Source: G963662655 sp963665015 (GTDB lineage: Bacteria; Cloacimonadota; Cloacimonadia; Cloacimonadales; JAIOQZ01). Taken from it: a stretch of 64,000 nt of DNA. Of the stretch, positions 16,592 to 28,400 are shown piece after piece. The translations under genes were made by a program, and so were the position numbers. Under the pieces are notes generated by a model, which saw only the letters and a program-made list of their open reading frames with translations, ran no database searches and was not told the origin of the DNA. Within the stretch, counting starts at the first letter, position 1. Each line of letters opens with the position of its first letter. The stretch covers positions 124,001-188,000 of the forward strand of contig CAXXSY010000004.1 of NCBI GenBank assembly GCA_963665015.2. The letters run 5' to 3'.

Positions 16592-19219
16592 ATGAGAAAT
16601 ATCATTGTACTCGTACTACTATTTGGCTTAACAATGCTGAGCGCGACCGCTGTTCGGCCATTCGGAAACGGAACTGAAACCAGCCCTTATCAAGTCGAAT
16701 CGCTGGACAACCTGCAATGGATAAGTCAGACCAGTACAAGCTGGAGCGCGTGGTTCGAGCAAACAGCCGACATCGACGCAAGCGCGACCAGCATGTGGAA
16801 CAGTGGGGCCGGCTGGTGTCCCATCGGCGCTTCCAGCCCTTATTTCACTGGGCATTACGACGGGCAGGGATTCACCATCGACGGACTGTACATCAACCGT
16901 CCCGGCAACCTCAATCAAGCCATGTTCGGCAAGACCGTCGGCGCTACGATTATCAATCTGGGCGTGGAGAATATCGAATCCCACGGCAGTAACCATTGCT
17001 CGGGACTGGTGGGCTACAGCCAGCAGAGCACCATTACCAATTGCCATGCAACAGGTATTATCTACGGCTCCTACATCGCAGGCGGATTGATCGGCATGGT
17101 GTACTACAGCAATAACATAACCGATTGCTATTCCACGGCAACGGTCCAGGGCTCGACCAGTATCGGCGGTCTGATCGGCTATTGCGAGTCGGAAAACACC
17201 ATCAGCGGCTGCTTCGCAAAGGGAGAGGTCATCGGCACTACCCGTACGGGCGGACTGATCGGTGGCGCATACGGCATAATAGTTGAAAACTGCTACGCGC
17301 ACGGCGATGTGGATGGCGACGCATACTCAGGAGGACTCATTGCCTATAACGAAAACAACACCATCGAAAACTGCTACGCCGTCGGTAGCGTGAGTGGTAG
17401 CTCCAATACTGGCGGCCTGATCGGCTATAGTTACAATCAGGACGTTACCGCCAGCTTCTGGAATACAGAGACCACAGGACAATCGACAAGCGTCGGCGGA
17501 ACGGGATGCACCACCAGCGAGATGCGTACAGAGAGCACCTTCACCGATGCAGGTTGGGGCTTTCCCGCCACTTGGGATATTAACGCTTTCGACAACGGTC
17601 TCTACCCATACTTGAGTTGGCAGGAGGCGATACTACCCGGTCACGGAACCGAAGACGATCCCTTCGGCATTGCCAGTCTGGATGACCTGAGAACACTGGA
17701 TGAGAATCCCGGGCTCTGGAGCACATGGCTCAAGCAGACTGCCGACATCGATGCCGCCGATACTGAAAACTGGAACGATGGCTTGGGCTGGTTGCCAATT
17801 GGTAGATTCATCAATCGTACCGATATAAGATTTACAGGTAACTACAACGGTATGGGGCATACGATTCGTAATCTGTATATCAACAATGACGAACACCTGC
17901 GCAAAGGCTTTTTCGGTATCATTCAAGCTGCCTCGATATCCAATCTCGGACTGACCAATGTGGATATTTCAGGTGCGTGGTTTGCCGGTGGATTGTGTGG
18001 TGTCGGCGTTGGCGATGTCAGTATTAGCGAATGCTACGTGACCGGATCGATCGTGGGTAACGGTGATTGTGGCGGTCTTTTAGCCTGGCTCAATGACGGA
18101 CTGGTCAGCAATTGTTATACGGACGTGGATATTAACAGTGGAGGAAATTGCGGCGGACTGATTTATCAGGCACTTGGCGATATTGAGAATTGCTATTCTC
18201 GCGGCAGTGTCCACGCTACGAATCAAGTCGCCGGTCTGGTCGGTTACATTCAGAATGCATCAATCACAAACAGCTATTCAACATGCAATGTTACCGGCAG
18301 AGACTGCGGCGGTTTGGTGGCGTTAATCTACGACAATTCAAGTGTCAACAACAGCTTCTGGGACACCGAAGCCAGCGGACAAAGCACGAGTGCCGGTGGT
18401 TTTGGCGTAACAACGGCACAAATGAAGACGCAATCCACATTTACGGGTATCGGTTGGGATTTTGAAGGCGAATCCGTCAATGGCACCAACAACTACTGGT
18501 CGATCGACACATCGAGAAATGACGGCTATCCCTATCTGAGCTGGCAGGTTTTCCAGGCTCTCATCTCGTCTTCGGAGACTCAGGTCGATTTCGGCGCGAT
18601 GTATCCGGGACAAAGTTCATTCAGCAAATCCATTTCCATTCAGAACTTCGGATCGATCGATCTGACCATCACACAGATCAACTTCGAAGATGGCAGCCAG
18701 GGCTTCAGCTATGACTTGCCTCTTCCCTGCACGATCGAGCCAACTGCTGAAGCGGAATTGATCATTCATTTCAGTACACCAGAAATCGGGAATGTCAGCG
18801 ATACGATGCTGTTGTTTTCCAATGCTTCCATTTCCGGAATATACGAAATCTCGCTTACGGGCGCAGGAACATCCAGCGCGCCGCTTCAGCCGCAGAATGT
18901 TGAACTCACCCTGCAGGGCAAAGACGCCGTGGTCACATGGGACGCAGTAACTCAAAACGCTGTCGGACAGACCATCACCCCCGACGGATACGTGATCCTC
19001 TACAGCGAAACCCCTGAGGCTACCGTGGATGACTACCTTTTTCTGACCTTCACCACCGAAAGTGAATTCACGCATGCCCGGGTGGTGCAATACAGCGATA
19101 CCATGTTCTACATGGTCGAAACCGCAATCGATACAGATGCCACCAGAACACTTCAGCGCGATCTTGAGACGTTCAGGGGCATTCGCTGGTACGATGTGAA
19201 AGAGCGGCTAATTCGATAG
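16592..19219 (+). CDS. Secreted GLUG-repeat surface protein
   Basis: The 875-residue exported protein starts with a signal peptide (MRNIIVLVLLFGLTMLSATA). Two similar halves follow. Each opens with a segment of the form GNGTETSPYQVESLDNL..W..WFEQTADIDAS and continues with a run of GLUG-type repeats (GGLIGYS.....I.NCYATG.V.GS), about 8 in the first half and 5 in the second. Each half ends in an SFWNTE..GQSTS block. An ASPM/SPD-2/Hydin-like Ig domain (about 650-740) and a final FN3-like domain follow. There is no FlgD tail: the protein ends in a basic WYDVKERLIR. GLUG proteins are typically beta-solenoids on the cell surface, often adhesins. The ATG at 16592 is chosen for its signal peptide and GGAAG. 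Confidence 0.88.
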   Translation: MRNIIVLVLLFGLTMLSATAVRPFGNGTETSPYQVESLDNLQWISQTSTSWSAWFEQTADIDASATSMWNSGAGWCPIGASSPYFTGHYDGQGFTIDGLYINRPGNLNQAMFGKTVGATIINLGVENIESHGSNHCSGLVGYSQQSTITNCHATGIIYGSYIAGGLIGMVYYSNNITDCYSTATVQGSTSIGGLIGYCESENTISGCFAKGEVIGTTRTGGLIGGAYGIIVENCYAHGDVDGDAYSGGLIAYNENNTIENCYAVGSVSGSSNTGGLIGYSYNQDVTASFWNTETTGQSTSVGGTGCTTSEMRTESTFTDAGWGFPATWDINAFDNGLYPYLSWQEAILPGHGTEDDPFGIASLDDLRTLDENPGLWSTWLKQTADIDAADTENWNDGLGWLPIGRFINRTDIRFTGNYNGMGHTIRNLYINNDEHLRKGFFGIIQAASISNLGLTNVDISGAWFAGGLCGVGVGDVSISECYVTGSIVGNGDCGGLLAWLNDGLVSNCYTDVDINSGGNCGGLIYQALGDIENCYSRGSVHATNQVAGLVGYIQNASITNSYSTCNVTGRDCGGLVALIYDNSSVNNSFWDTEASGQSTSAGGFGVTTAQMKTQSTFTGIGWDFEGESVNGTNNYWSIDTSRNDGYPYLSWQVFQALISSSETQVDFGAMYPGQSSFSKSISIQNFGSIDLTITQINFEDGSQGFSYDLPLPCTIEPTAEAELIIHFSTPEIGNVSDTMLLFSNASISGIYEISLTGAGTSSAPLQPQNVELTLQGKDAVVTWDAVTQNAVGQTITPDGYVILYSETPEATVDDYLFLTFTTESEFTHARVVQYSDTMFYMVETAIDTDATRTLQRDLETFRGIRWYDVKERLIR

Positions 19220-19347
19220 GTACGAAGCAGGCACTAGCTTTCTATACAGAGTCGTTTTCTCAGCCTGTCGATCACAAATTTACAGCGGTTCTATCCCTAA
19301 CTTGCCATCCAATCCGCCGATGGACTACAGGTATCCGTTTTTAGGTT

Positions 19348-19461
19348 AACTCCCCCCAACCCCCTCTTTGAATAAAGAGGGGGAGCAGGGAGGATGCAAG
19401 CTCAAGGCTGACGGCATCTTAAGCCCCTCTCTTTGCCAAAGAGAGGGGTTTGGGGTGAGTT
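19348..19461. repeat. Inverted-repeat element between convergent genes
   Basis: The outer arms (19348-19370 and 19437-19461) are imperfect inverted repeats beginning AACTCNCCCC. Inside each arm is its own hairpin: CCCCTCTTT-GAAT-AAAGAGGGG and CCCCTCTCTTT-GCC-AAAGAGAGGGG. The element sits between the GLUG gene (ending 19219) and the giant gene (ending 19468) and could end transcription from both sides. The layout resembles small non-autonomous elements (MITE-like) and palindromic repeats seen in other genomes. Confidence 0.65.
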
Positions 19462-19467
19462 ACTCTA

Positions 19468-22400
19468 TCACTCCTCCATCACGGATTTGACGTGGAAGAA
19501 GCGCATACCGTCGGTCGTCATGGGCATCGTCCAGGAGCAGCGTGCGCGGGTCTCGACTTGCTTCATGGATTTTGCGGACGTCAGCGATTCGGTCGCTCTG
19601 CCGGTCGATCCGAATATGCCGTCACCCGTCACATCGACGAACGTCCCGTCCGGCGTTGCCGACGCGAAAACACGGTACGCCGTTGCGCCGGAGACCGCGT
19701 TCCAGCTAAGTTCCACACTGCCATCGACGATCTGAAGTTCTACGTTTTTAGGCACGTCGAGACCTCCGGTGACGACGATCCCGTACGGCTGCGACGGCGT
19801 GCCAAGCACCAGGTCGTTGCGAAACGCGAAGGCGCTGTCGGTGACGATGACCTCGTCGCGGTCGCCGTCGTAGAGCCGGATGGATGCCTCTTCGTTCTGC
19901 GCGTTGCCGAACACCGTCATGAAGTACAACCACCTGCCGTTCACCTCGATCGACGTCGCACTGCCGCGGCACTCCTCGCCCACAAACGCGCCCACGACAA
20001 AGTTGCCGCTCGTAGCGCCCGTAAGCTCCGCCGTCACGCTGGCAGTGTATTCGTAGTCGCCCGGATTGACCGCCCAGTCCGGCGCGTCGCGCACGATGGC
20101 GGGTTCTGGCGTCGCAATGGCGCTCTCGACGAACCGGATATCGTAGTCGGGATACGTGAAGCTGCCGTTCGCATTCGCGTAGAGCATGAAGCCCTCGCCC
20201 GGATTCATGAACCGTAGCGAGCCGATCCATCCGGTCGCTTCATCCACGTAGAACGCGTACCCCGACTGGTTTTTGATGAAGTCGCCCGTGACGTTTGTCC
20301 GCTCGCTCAACGCCCGATTCACGCTCATGCTGACGTGCGGAATGTAGCCGATCCAGTTCCAGCCCGAGGCGTAGGAAATCGACGTTGTGAGCGGTTCGCA
20401 CAGCTCGCCGATGATCTGAAGATTCTGCGCCTCGGCGAGGTTGATCTTGTACATCGAGGCGTTGCCCAGCGCGGTCAGGGAGCCGATCCACTGATCGCCA
20501 AAGTACTGCGCGTACTGCGCTTGGGCCTTGATATAGTCGTCGTTTTGCGCATCGAGCGAGCCGAGGACGTCGTTGATCGCGGCCGGGTCGAGCAGCAGGT
20601 TGGCGCTGAACCACGTCCAGCCGGATGTCAGCGGGATGTCCTGCACCAGATCGGAGACCGTCGAGAGCGCGACCGGGCTCATCGGCGAGCCATGGACCGC
20701 GTTCGCCAGGTACATCAGCGTCTGTCCGAACGCCGCGACGTGGTCAATCTGGTAATATTCCTTGTTTTCCGAGTGGTCCCACAGGCGGAAGACGACCTCG
20801 TCCCCGACGCGCACCGGATCGGCCTCGTCGCTGTAGATGGTCAGGAAGACCTGGTACGGGTGCCCCGTGATGTAGGGCACCGACTCGATATTGGCGACGC
20901 CGCGGCATTCCCACTGACCCGATTCGTTCTCCATGAACGCGCCGATGATGTCGTTGGTGTCGGTGGAGAAATTGCCCTCGATGTCCAGCTCACCGATCAC
21001 GCTCATCGAGCTCTGGAAGTCGTCGAATTCGGTCAGGGACCAGTCCGGCGGATTGGAGAGCACATCGACCTCGATCTCGATCGCCTCGTTGCCCATCGAG
21101 GTGTGTGCGACGATGGTGGTTTCGTAGTGCCCGAAGCCGATCTGGTCGCTGATCTCGAAGCTGATTTCCTGGCTGTCGAGCGGGATGAGCTGCCCGGAAG
21201 TCGGCGTGATGGAAAGCCAGTCGGGCGCGTGATATTGCAGATCGGCGTGGTAGAGCGAGTCGGGGTGATCGGTGAAGACGTAGTTGTACGAGCGTCCACC
21301 GACGTTTTGGAGGCTGGCGGTAAGGGTCATCGGTTCGCCCAGCGGCTTGATCACGTCGAGCCGGGTCACGTTCCAGCCGACCGGGTTTCGGTTGACGTAG
21401 AATTCCCACGCGACCGGCTCATCCATTTCGTTGCCGTTGAGGTCGCTGACACCCGAGACCTCGACCTCGATCGTCTGGTTTTCGAGCCAGAAATTGGCGA
21501 TGTCGGGCACGATGACGATCTTGTTCTCGTAGCAGTCGAAGTCGAATCCGACCGCCATCCCGCCGTCGATGATGGTCACCGTTATATCGCTGCCGTGCAA
21601 CGCGTTGTAATCGATCTGTTCGGTGAAGGATACCGAGATTTCGTCGCCGTGATCGAGGATATCGTCGGCGGGTTCGGGTGTACCGAGCACCTCGGGCGAT
21701 ACGCGGTCGATGACGCCGGTGAGCGCTTCTGAAAACCAGTCCGCCTGGACGCTGTCGGTGGTTGCGGCGCGGATTTCGTAGATGCCGTCGGCGATCAGGG
21801 ACACGTCCCACGGCACGTCGATGTAGGTCCGGTGGGCGAGCAGGCTGTCGCGGAAGACCTCGAACGCGGGCAGCCAGATATCGCTTTGCGGGTGCTTGTA
21901 CTGCAACTTGACGGAGCGGAAGTCGGGCTTGTCGAGGTCGTAGTCCTTGAGCCGGATCGTCAGCGTATCGTCGCACGCCTGATTGAGAATCCAGTCCTCG
22001 GTCGGACTGACGATGGAGACCCGGCTGTAGGGCGCTTCCCAGGTGACGTCGAAGCTCTTTTCCATCCAGAAGTAGTGTCCTTCGGGTCCGTCGTTTCCGC
22101 GATCACCTTCCGCATAGAATTCCAGCGTCAGGTCGTCGTATTCGTAGTCGAAGGGTCCCTGCGCGACGGTCATAACCGCCGTAACCGCCTGTCCGGCCGG
22201 GATATCGAACGCCATGGCGTCTTCGAGCGCGACGCCGTTGACCTTGATCGTGGCGCCGCCGGGATTGGTTCCCTGCTTCACGGTGAGGTAGTATCTGCGG
22301 GCTTCGTCCGTCTGGCTGGTGTTACCGAGCGTCAGGATGAATGCTGCTTCCTCGCCTTCGAGCAGTCCGTTGGAAGTACCGGAGTTCGCCGAGAGGTTCA

Positions 22401-25400
22401 CACCCTCGCGGGGTTGTGTATTCTCTTCCCACGGACAGGACGACGCACCCGAGACCAGTTCGAACACCGGTGTGCCATAGACAGGGTCTTTCAGCACGTT
22501 GACTGTGAAGTAGTCCGCCAGGTCGTTCAGGTCGGAGGTTTCGTCGTCGTCCGCGAGCGTGAAGGAGGTCGTTGTCGTGGTCGAGTGTGAGTCGGTGCTG
22601 TCGGAACGGGTTGAGATTTTCGTGCAGAAGGCGAATCCAAGTTCCGTTCCGACGCCGTTGACCGATCCGCCGATAAGGGTTGCGAATTCGTCATCGACAA
22701 CCGTATCGAAGGTGAAGGTCGTGTCCTGCACGGATGTGTTTTCTTCTTCGTAGTAGTAGGACGCACCCGCGTTGAAGGAGAGGTTGGACGGGTGATTCGC
22801 GTTCTCGACCGCGTTTTCCTTATTGTTTTCGTTCATGTCCAGATAGCTCTGCCAGAGCCCTGCGGAGGTGGTGTCACCGATCGTGACGAGGTTCGGGATG
22901 ACTGTGTTTCGAATCTGGTTGTCGGTGTAGATATAGACCGTTTCGAAGCCGTTGGGTGTGACCATCAGGCTTGTGTCGATGACAACGTCGTGCTCGATAT
23001 CGTCCCATGAGACCTCCTTCGTGGCGCCCCACAGGAGGTTCAGAGCGCCGCCGACGAAGAGGTCGGAGCCGTCGCCGATCACCTGATCGTCCGAGGATGT
23101 CGCGTAGCTCTCCGTGGTGGTGAAGGTGAGTTTCTGGGAAGTGCTCTCATCCTGGATGGTTTGCACGGTCAAGCCGTTTTCGAAATCCGCCGTGATGTCG
23201 ATGTGGGTCTCGACGCTGAACATGATCCCGGCGTTGGTGATGATGTCGGGGCCGAGGTGGAGCGTCCGGTACTGCTCGTCGATGTCGTTGGTTTCGACCG
23301 AGGTCTCGATGATGACCGAATGCGAATGGCCCTCGGAGAAAGAGCTGAAGCTGCCGTCGCCGGGAGGATCGTGCAAGATCAGGAAGGGAATCTCCGGCGC
23401 TGTGGTCGCGTAGGTGCTTTCCATGGGCTTTACGCCTTCGGTCAGAACCCAGTTGGTTTGGGTGCTGTACCGGTTCAGCGCGGCGTCATAGACGGTGAAC
23501 TCGATCATGTTCTGGTACTGCCGGTTGTATCCGCTGAGGATGTTGGGCAGATACGGCGCGAAGGTATAGACGTACTCCGGCGAGCCGTAGAAGGCGGTCT
23601 CCATCTCGCCGGTTGTTCCCACCTCGTCGGTTATGACGATCTGACAGTCGGTGAGGTAGGATATCTGCTCGTCGCGATCACGCCGGGCTATGGTGTAGTT
23701 TTCGATCGCCCGGATGGCGACCTCGCACCATTGGTTCTGCGAAAGGACGTAGAACTCGCTCTCGGGATAGTCGCCGAAGTGGTGAAACTCGAGGTCCTCC
23801 GGCCATTCGACCTCGATCTGAAGCGGCGCACGCCAGACGTAGCGCAGGGTGTCGAACGTCGTGGAATCGGCATAGATCAGCGACATGATCTCCGTTTTCA
23901 TGCTCTGGAACTGATCATCGACGGCCAGGTCGAAGTAGTCGGTTCCCTCGGGCTCGACGGTCACGTTGTACTCCAGCGGCGGGATGCCAGTGATATCGAT
24001 ACCGCCGTCCGACCAGTTTTCACCCGTGATCTCGCTCAGATAACAGCCGCATGCCGATTGCAGCGTCACCGTGAAATCGCCGATGGGGAAGTGGTCCCGG
24101 CCGCCGAGAACCTCGCAGCGGAACCCGGTGGTGAAGGTATCCACGAAATCGAGATTGACCTGCGGGAAGGTGACCGACTCGAAATAATATTCGTTGAGGA
24201 TCAGGTGATCGCCGAACTCCGCCGAGAGGTGGCACTCCGATCCGTGCTCGACCTCCAGCTCGTAATAACCGTCGTCATCGGTAAATATGACCGGAATCGC
24301 CATCTCGCCGTTTAGCAGGATATTCGCGCCCACGACCGGGCACTCGGTATCCCGGTACATGACGCGCCCCGTCAGCGGTACCATCGAGTTGTCGGTGAAG
24401 TCGATGGTGTTCTGCGCGATATTGCTCACGCTCAGCGTGACGTTGCGAAGCTCCGGTTGGAAGACGTGCCCCGCGCGGTAGGGGATCACCTCGAAGGTCC
24501 GATACTGACCGTAGAATATGTTGTTGATGATGTAGTCGCCCCAGGCGTCGGTGAAGGCGCCCAGCAGGATATCGGGATCGAGGTTCGACCACGGGCAACC
24601 GGTTTGCGCACCGTTGTGCTGGTAATCGGTCGCGTCATAGACCGTCGATCCGGTGCCTTCGTTCATGGGCCAGTAGCCGGCGAGATTGTCGTCTTCGGTC
24701 GAGGCGTTGAGGTTCATGTAATCGTTGATCTGGTCTATATCGCGCGCGACCGACCAGATGCGAAGGTCGTCGATGTAGCCCGTGAACGCGGAATTGGAGC
24801 TGAATCCATCGCCGGACGCGCCGCTGAACGCCGTTGTCTGCTCCGCCGCGATGCCGCCGTCGATATAGAGCGTGGATTGCATGTTCCCCGCATCGCTTGT
24901 CACCGCGATATGGTGCCAGTCGCCGTCATTGACGAAGACGGAATCGGACGACTGGGTGAGGGTGGTCGCGCCGTCGGAGAACGAGAGGTTGTTGTCCACC
25001 TCGACCTTGAAGCGGTGGTTTCCCTTGCTCATAAGAATAACGTTGGATTGCGACGTTTTTATCCACATCTCGATGGAAAAATCGCCGCTCATATCGACAT
25101 CCGGCGCTTCGGTGACGAATTCACCGCCGTCCAGACGCAGGCAGTATCCGGTGGAGGGATTCAAGGTCACGCGGACGTTGGCGACGGGATTGCTGTTCGT
25201 GGTGCTCACGGTTCCGGTGATGACGCCGTTGGGGTTCATGAAGCCGCTGTTTTCGAGCGAATTGCCGGTCATGCCGTCGGCGGAGGTCTGCACATAGTAG
25301 CTATAAACCTGTCCCGCGACAGTATTGTGGTCGGAGTAACCAAAGGTCTGATCGTCGAGAAAATCGATGCTGGTGCCTTGGCGGAAGACGCGGTATGTCT

Positions 25401-28400
25401 CGGTAGCCGGTTCGTAGTCAGGGTTGATCTGCCATTCGATGAAGACATAGCCCGGGTACTGGTTGTCGCCGTCGGTCGCTCGCACGTGATAGGGCGCGTG
25501 GATGCTCTGGCACTCGTAAGCGCCGATGTCGATCCGGTCGTAGGTTGGGCTGGTGTGGTTGAAGATGCGGTCGTTACCCGCGATATCGGTGGATGGCAGG
25601 TTCAGGCTTACGGCGTCCGGCGTTCCCATGTTCAGATCGAAGCACCCTGCGTGGATGTTGTAGGGGTGGTCGCCCGATCCGTAGAACTCCGGTTCGACGC
25701 CGATATTGCCCGTTCCGGCATAGCCGCCCTCTATGTTGGAATACTGGATGTCCGTGTAGGTTCCATCCACGAAGTTGAGCGGATCATCGCCGTTGTTCCA
25801 GATGATCGTGTTTCGGATCACGGGTTGTTTGGATGCGCAATTCGTGCATCGCATCGCGCCGCCGACGGAGGAATCGTTGTCCGCGATGGTACAATTATAG
25901 ATATAGAATTTCGTGCTGTTGGCGTAGATCGCGCCGCCTCCGTTCGACCCGTCGTTATCCCACAGCACGCAGTTTTTCATGGTAATGCTGGTCGATCCCC
26001 GGGAATAGATCGCGCCGCCGTGGGTCGATTCGCCTCCGGTGAAGAAACAGTTCTCGAAGATCAGGTGGTAGTAGTACCAGGCGAGGATATTGCCGCCGTA
26101 GTCGTTCTCACCCGCGTTGCCGACGCCGCCCTCGAACCGGCAGAACGAGAAGGTCGATGTCGCGTTCGTGTCGTCGTCATAGAAGTTCACACCTCGCGAT
26201 ATGCAATAGTCGTCCTGCGGCTTGAAGAGGATGAGGTTGTTAGAAGTTCCGTTCGCGACGACATTGCCGTAGATATCGATTCTGGCATCGTTCCCGAAAT
26301 TGATCTGTGTTCCGGCGTTGATGGTCGCAGTCGTACCGTTTCGCACAACCAGTGCCTGCGAACCCGGAATGTTGACGGTTCCGAAGATGGTCGTCCCGTC
26401 CGGGATGAGGCCGCTGAGCGCCTGATCTTCGTAGCAGCCCATATCGATGCGGTCGAGCTGGGCTTCCAGATTGGGATTGGAAAAGCTGCCCTGATCGAGG
26501 AAACGGTTGTTCCCGGCGAGGTCAGAGGTCCCTGCCAGCGCGGTCGATGTCGTCGGATTGCCGGCGTTGATGCACAGAGAAAGAGCATTGAGCGTAAAAT
26601 CGTCGTTGTCGGGATCGGAAAAGTCGGGATCGTCCTCGGTGCAGTTTGCATAGGTACCGGTGTAATACGAGCCGTTCGGCATGGGTGTTCCGGTGAATTC
26701 GTCGGGGCCTTCCTCGATATCGCAGTAGAAGTAATCGGGGTGTACCTCCTGGTCCGCGCAGTCGTGGTGAATTTGAGAGGCGTGTCCCTGGGCCGTGGCG
26801 ATATTGCCGTAGAGGATGCAGTTGTGGAAATCGACGTTCCCGTTATTGCGGACGCAAACGCCGCCACCGGATCCGGCCCAGTTCCCGGTGAAGGTACAGT
26901 TTGCGACTGTTCCCGTGGCGTTGGAGATCAGGAGCGCTCCGCCGTAGTAGCTGTTGCCGGCGATGTTGTCGTAGAAGAGGCAGTTGCGGATATCGATCAG
27001 CATGTTTTGGTACTTGTCATATGAGGAGTAGATCATCACCGCACCACCGTAATAGGACGCCGAGTTGCCCTCGAAGACGCATTCGTGGAGGTCGAGGTCC
27101 GCAGAGTCGTCCAAATTGATCGCGCCGCCGTATCGGGAGACGGAGTTGTCGCGGAAGGTTGACCTGGAAATCTCGATCGCCGAGTCGATGCCGTAGATCG
27201 CGCCACCGCGTTGCGCCTCGTTATGCTGGAAACTACAGTGATCGAACGATACGCCGTCGCTGTTGTCGATGTGGAGGGCACCGCCGAAGTCGCTTCCGGC
27301 GTCGGCGTATTCGAACAGGCAGTACTGGAAGCCGGATGTCGCAGTGTTGTCGATGAATTCGATTCCGCCCCAACCGGTGAAACCGTTCCACGTGAAACGG
27401 ATGGAGTCGGACGGAGTGCCGTTCGCCTGGATCGCTCCATTGACGTCGATCTTGTAGTTGCCGTGGAAGCGTACGGTCGTTCCGGGATCGATGGTCAGAG
27501 TCGCGCCCTGCTCGATGGTGATGTTGCCGGTGATGTTCACGATGTCGCTCCAGGACATGTTCGAAGTGATCGTGCCCTCAGTACGGACCGTGACAGGCGC
27601 ATCGGACGAGACCCATGCGGTCTCGGGCATATCGGTCAGAATTCCTTTGTTATGTGAAACAACGTCGTACGCCGTGCCATCGGCTCCGCTATTCATCTGA
27701 TAATAGGTGATAAGGTTCGAGTCCGTTTCGTTCAACGTGACATGCATCATCTTCTGGATATTGGCTTGAGATCGTTGAACACTCCATATCTGCACCTCGT
27801 CCAGCAGTCCGGAATATGCCTGATTCGACTGGAATCCGCCGCCGATCGAGTCCTGATCCTGTCCGAGAACCAGCGATCCGTCGGAGCCGATCGTGGCGCC
27901 CGAGGCGATATTGCCGGTATATTCGAGCACGCCGTCCTTGTAGAGTTGCACAAGTCCGTCGCTGCCGCGCCAGTTTACCGAGAGGTGGTGCCAGTCGCCG
28001 TCGTTGAACGACACACCTGTCCCGCCTGTACTGTTGTCGTTGATATATAGGGAAATATCGGAGGGATTCACGATGATGATATCGTTTGTCGATTGGGTCG
28101 ATGCGTAGGATACCAGGCTTCCCCCATTGGTGGAGGTAGTTTTCATCCAGAGGGAAATGTTGAGCTGGTCGTCCGGGAAGGCACCGACGGGATTACAGAT
28201 GACGGCGTCATCGCCACCCTCGAATGAAAGCGCGAATCCCGGTTCATCGAAGAAGCAGGGTACCGTGGAATCCATCCAGCCATAGGGCCAGCTCGCGCCC
28301 CCCAGGAAATACCCCCTGCTGTTCGCGGGTCCGCTGTCCGGTACGGTGCTCGCATTTGTTTCGTTCATTTTCCAGTAGCATCGAAGACCGGGGGCGTCAC

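Noticed and set aside
24457..27024. Long open frame (855 codons) on the plus strand opposite the giant protein gene
   Set aside because: It is antisense to clear LamG and beta-helix coding sequence, is Val/Asp/Arg-rich as expected of a shadow frame, and has no SD or domain.
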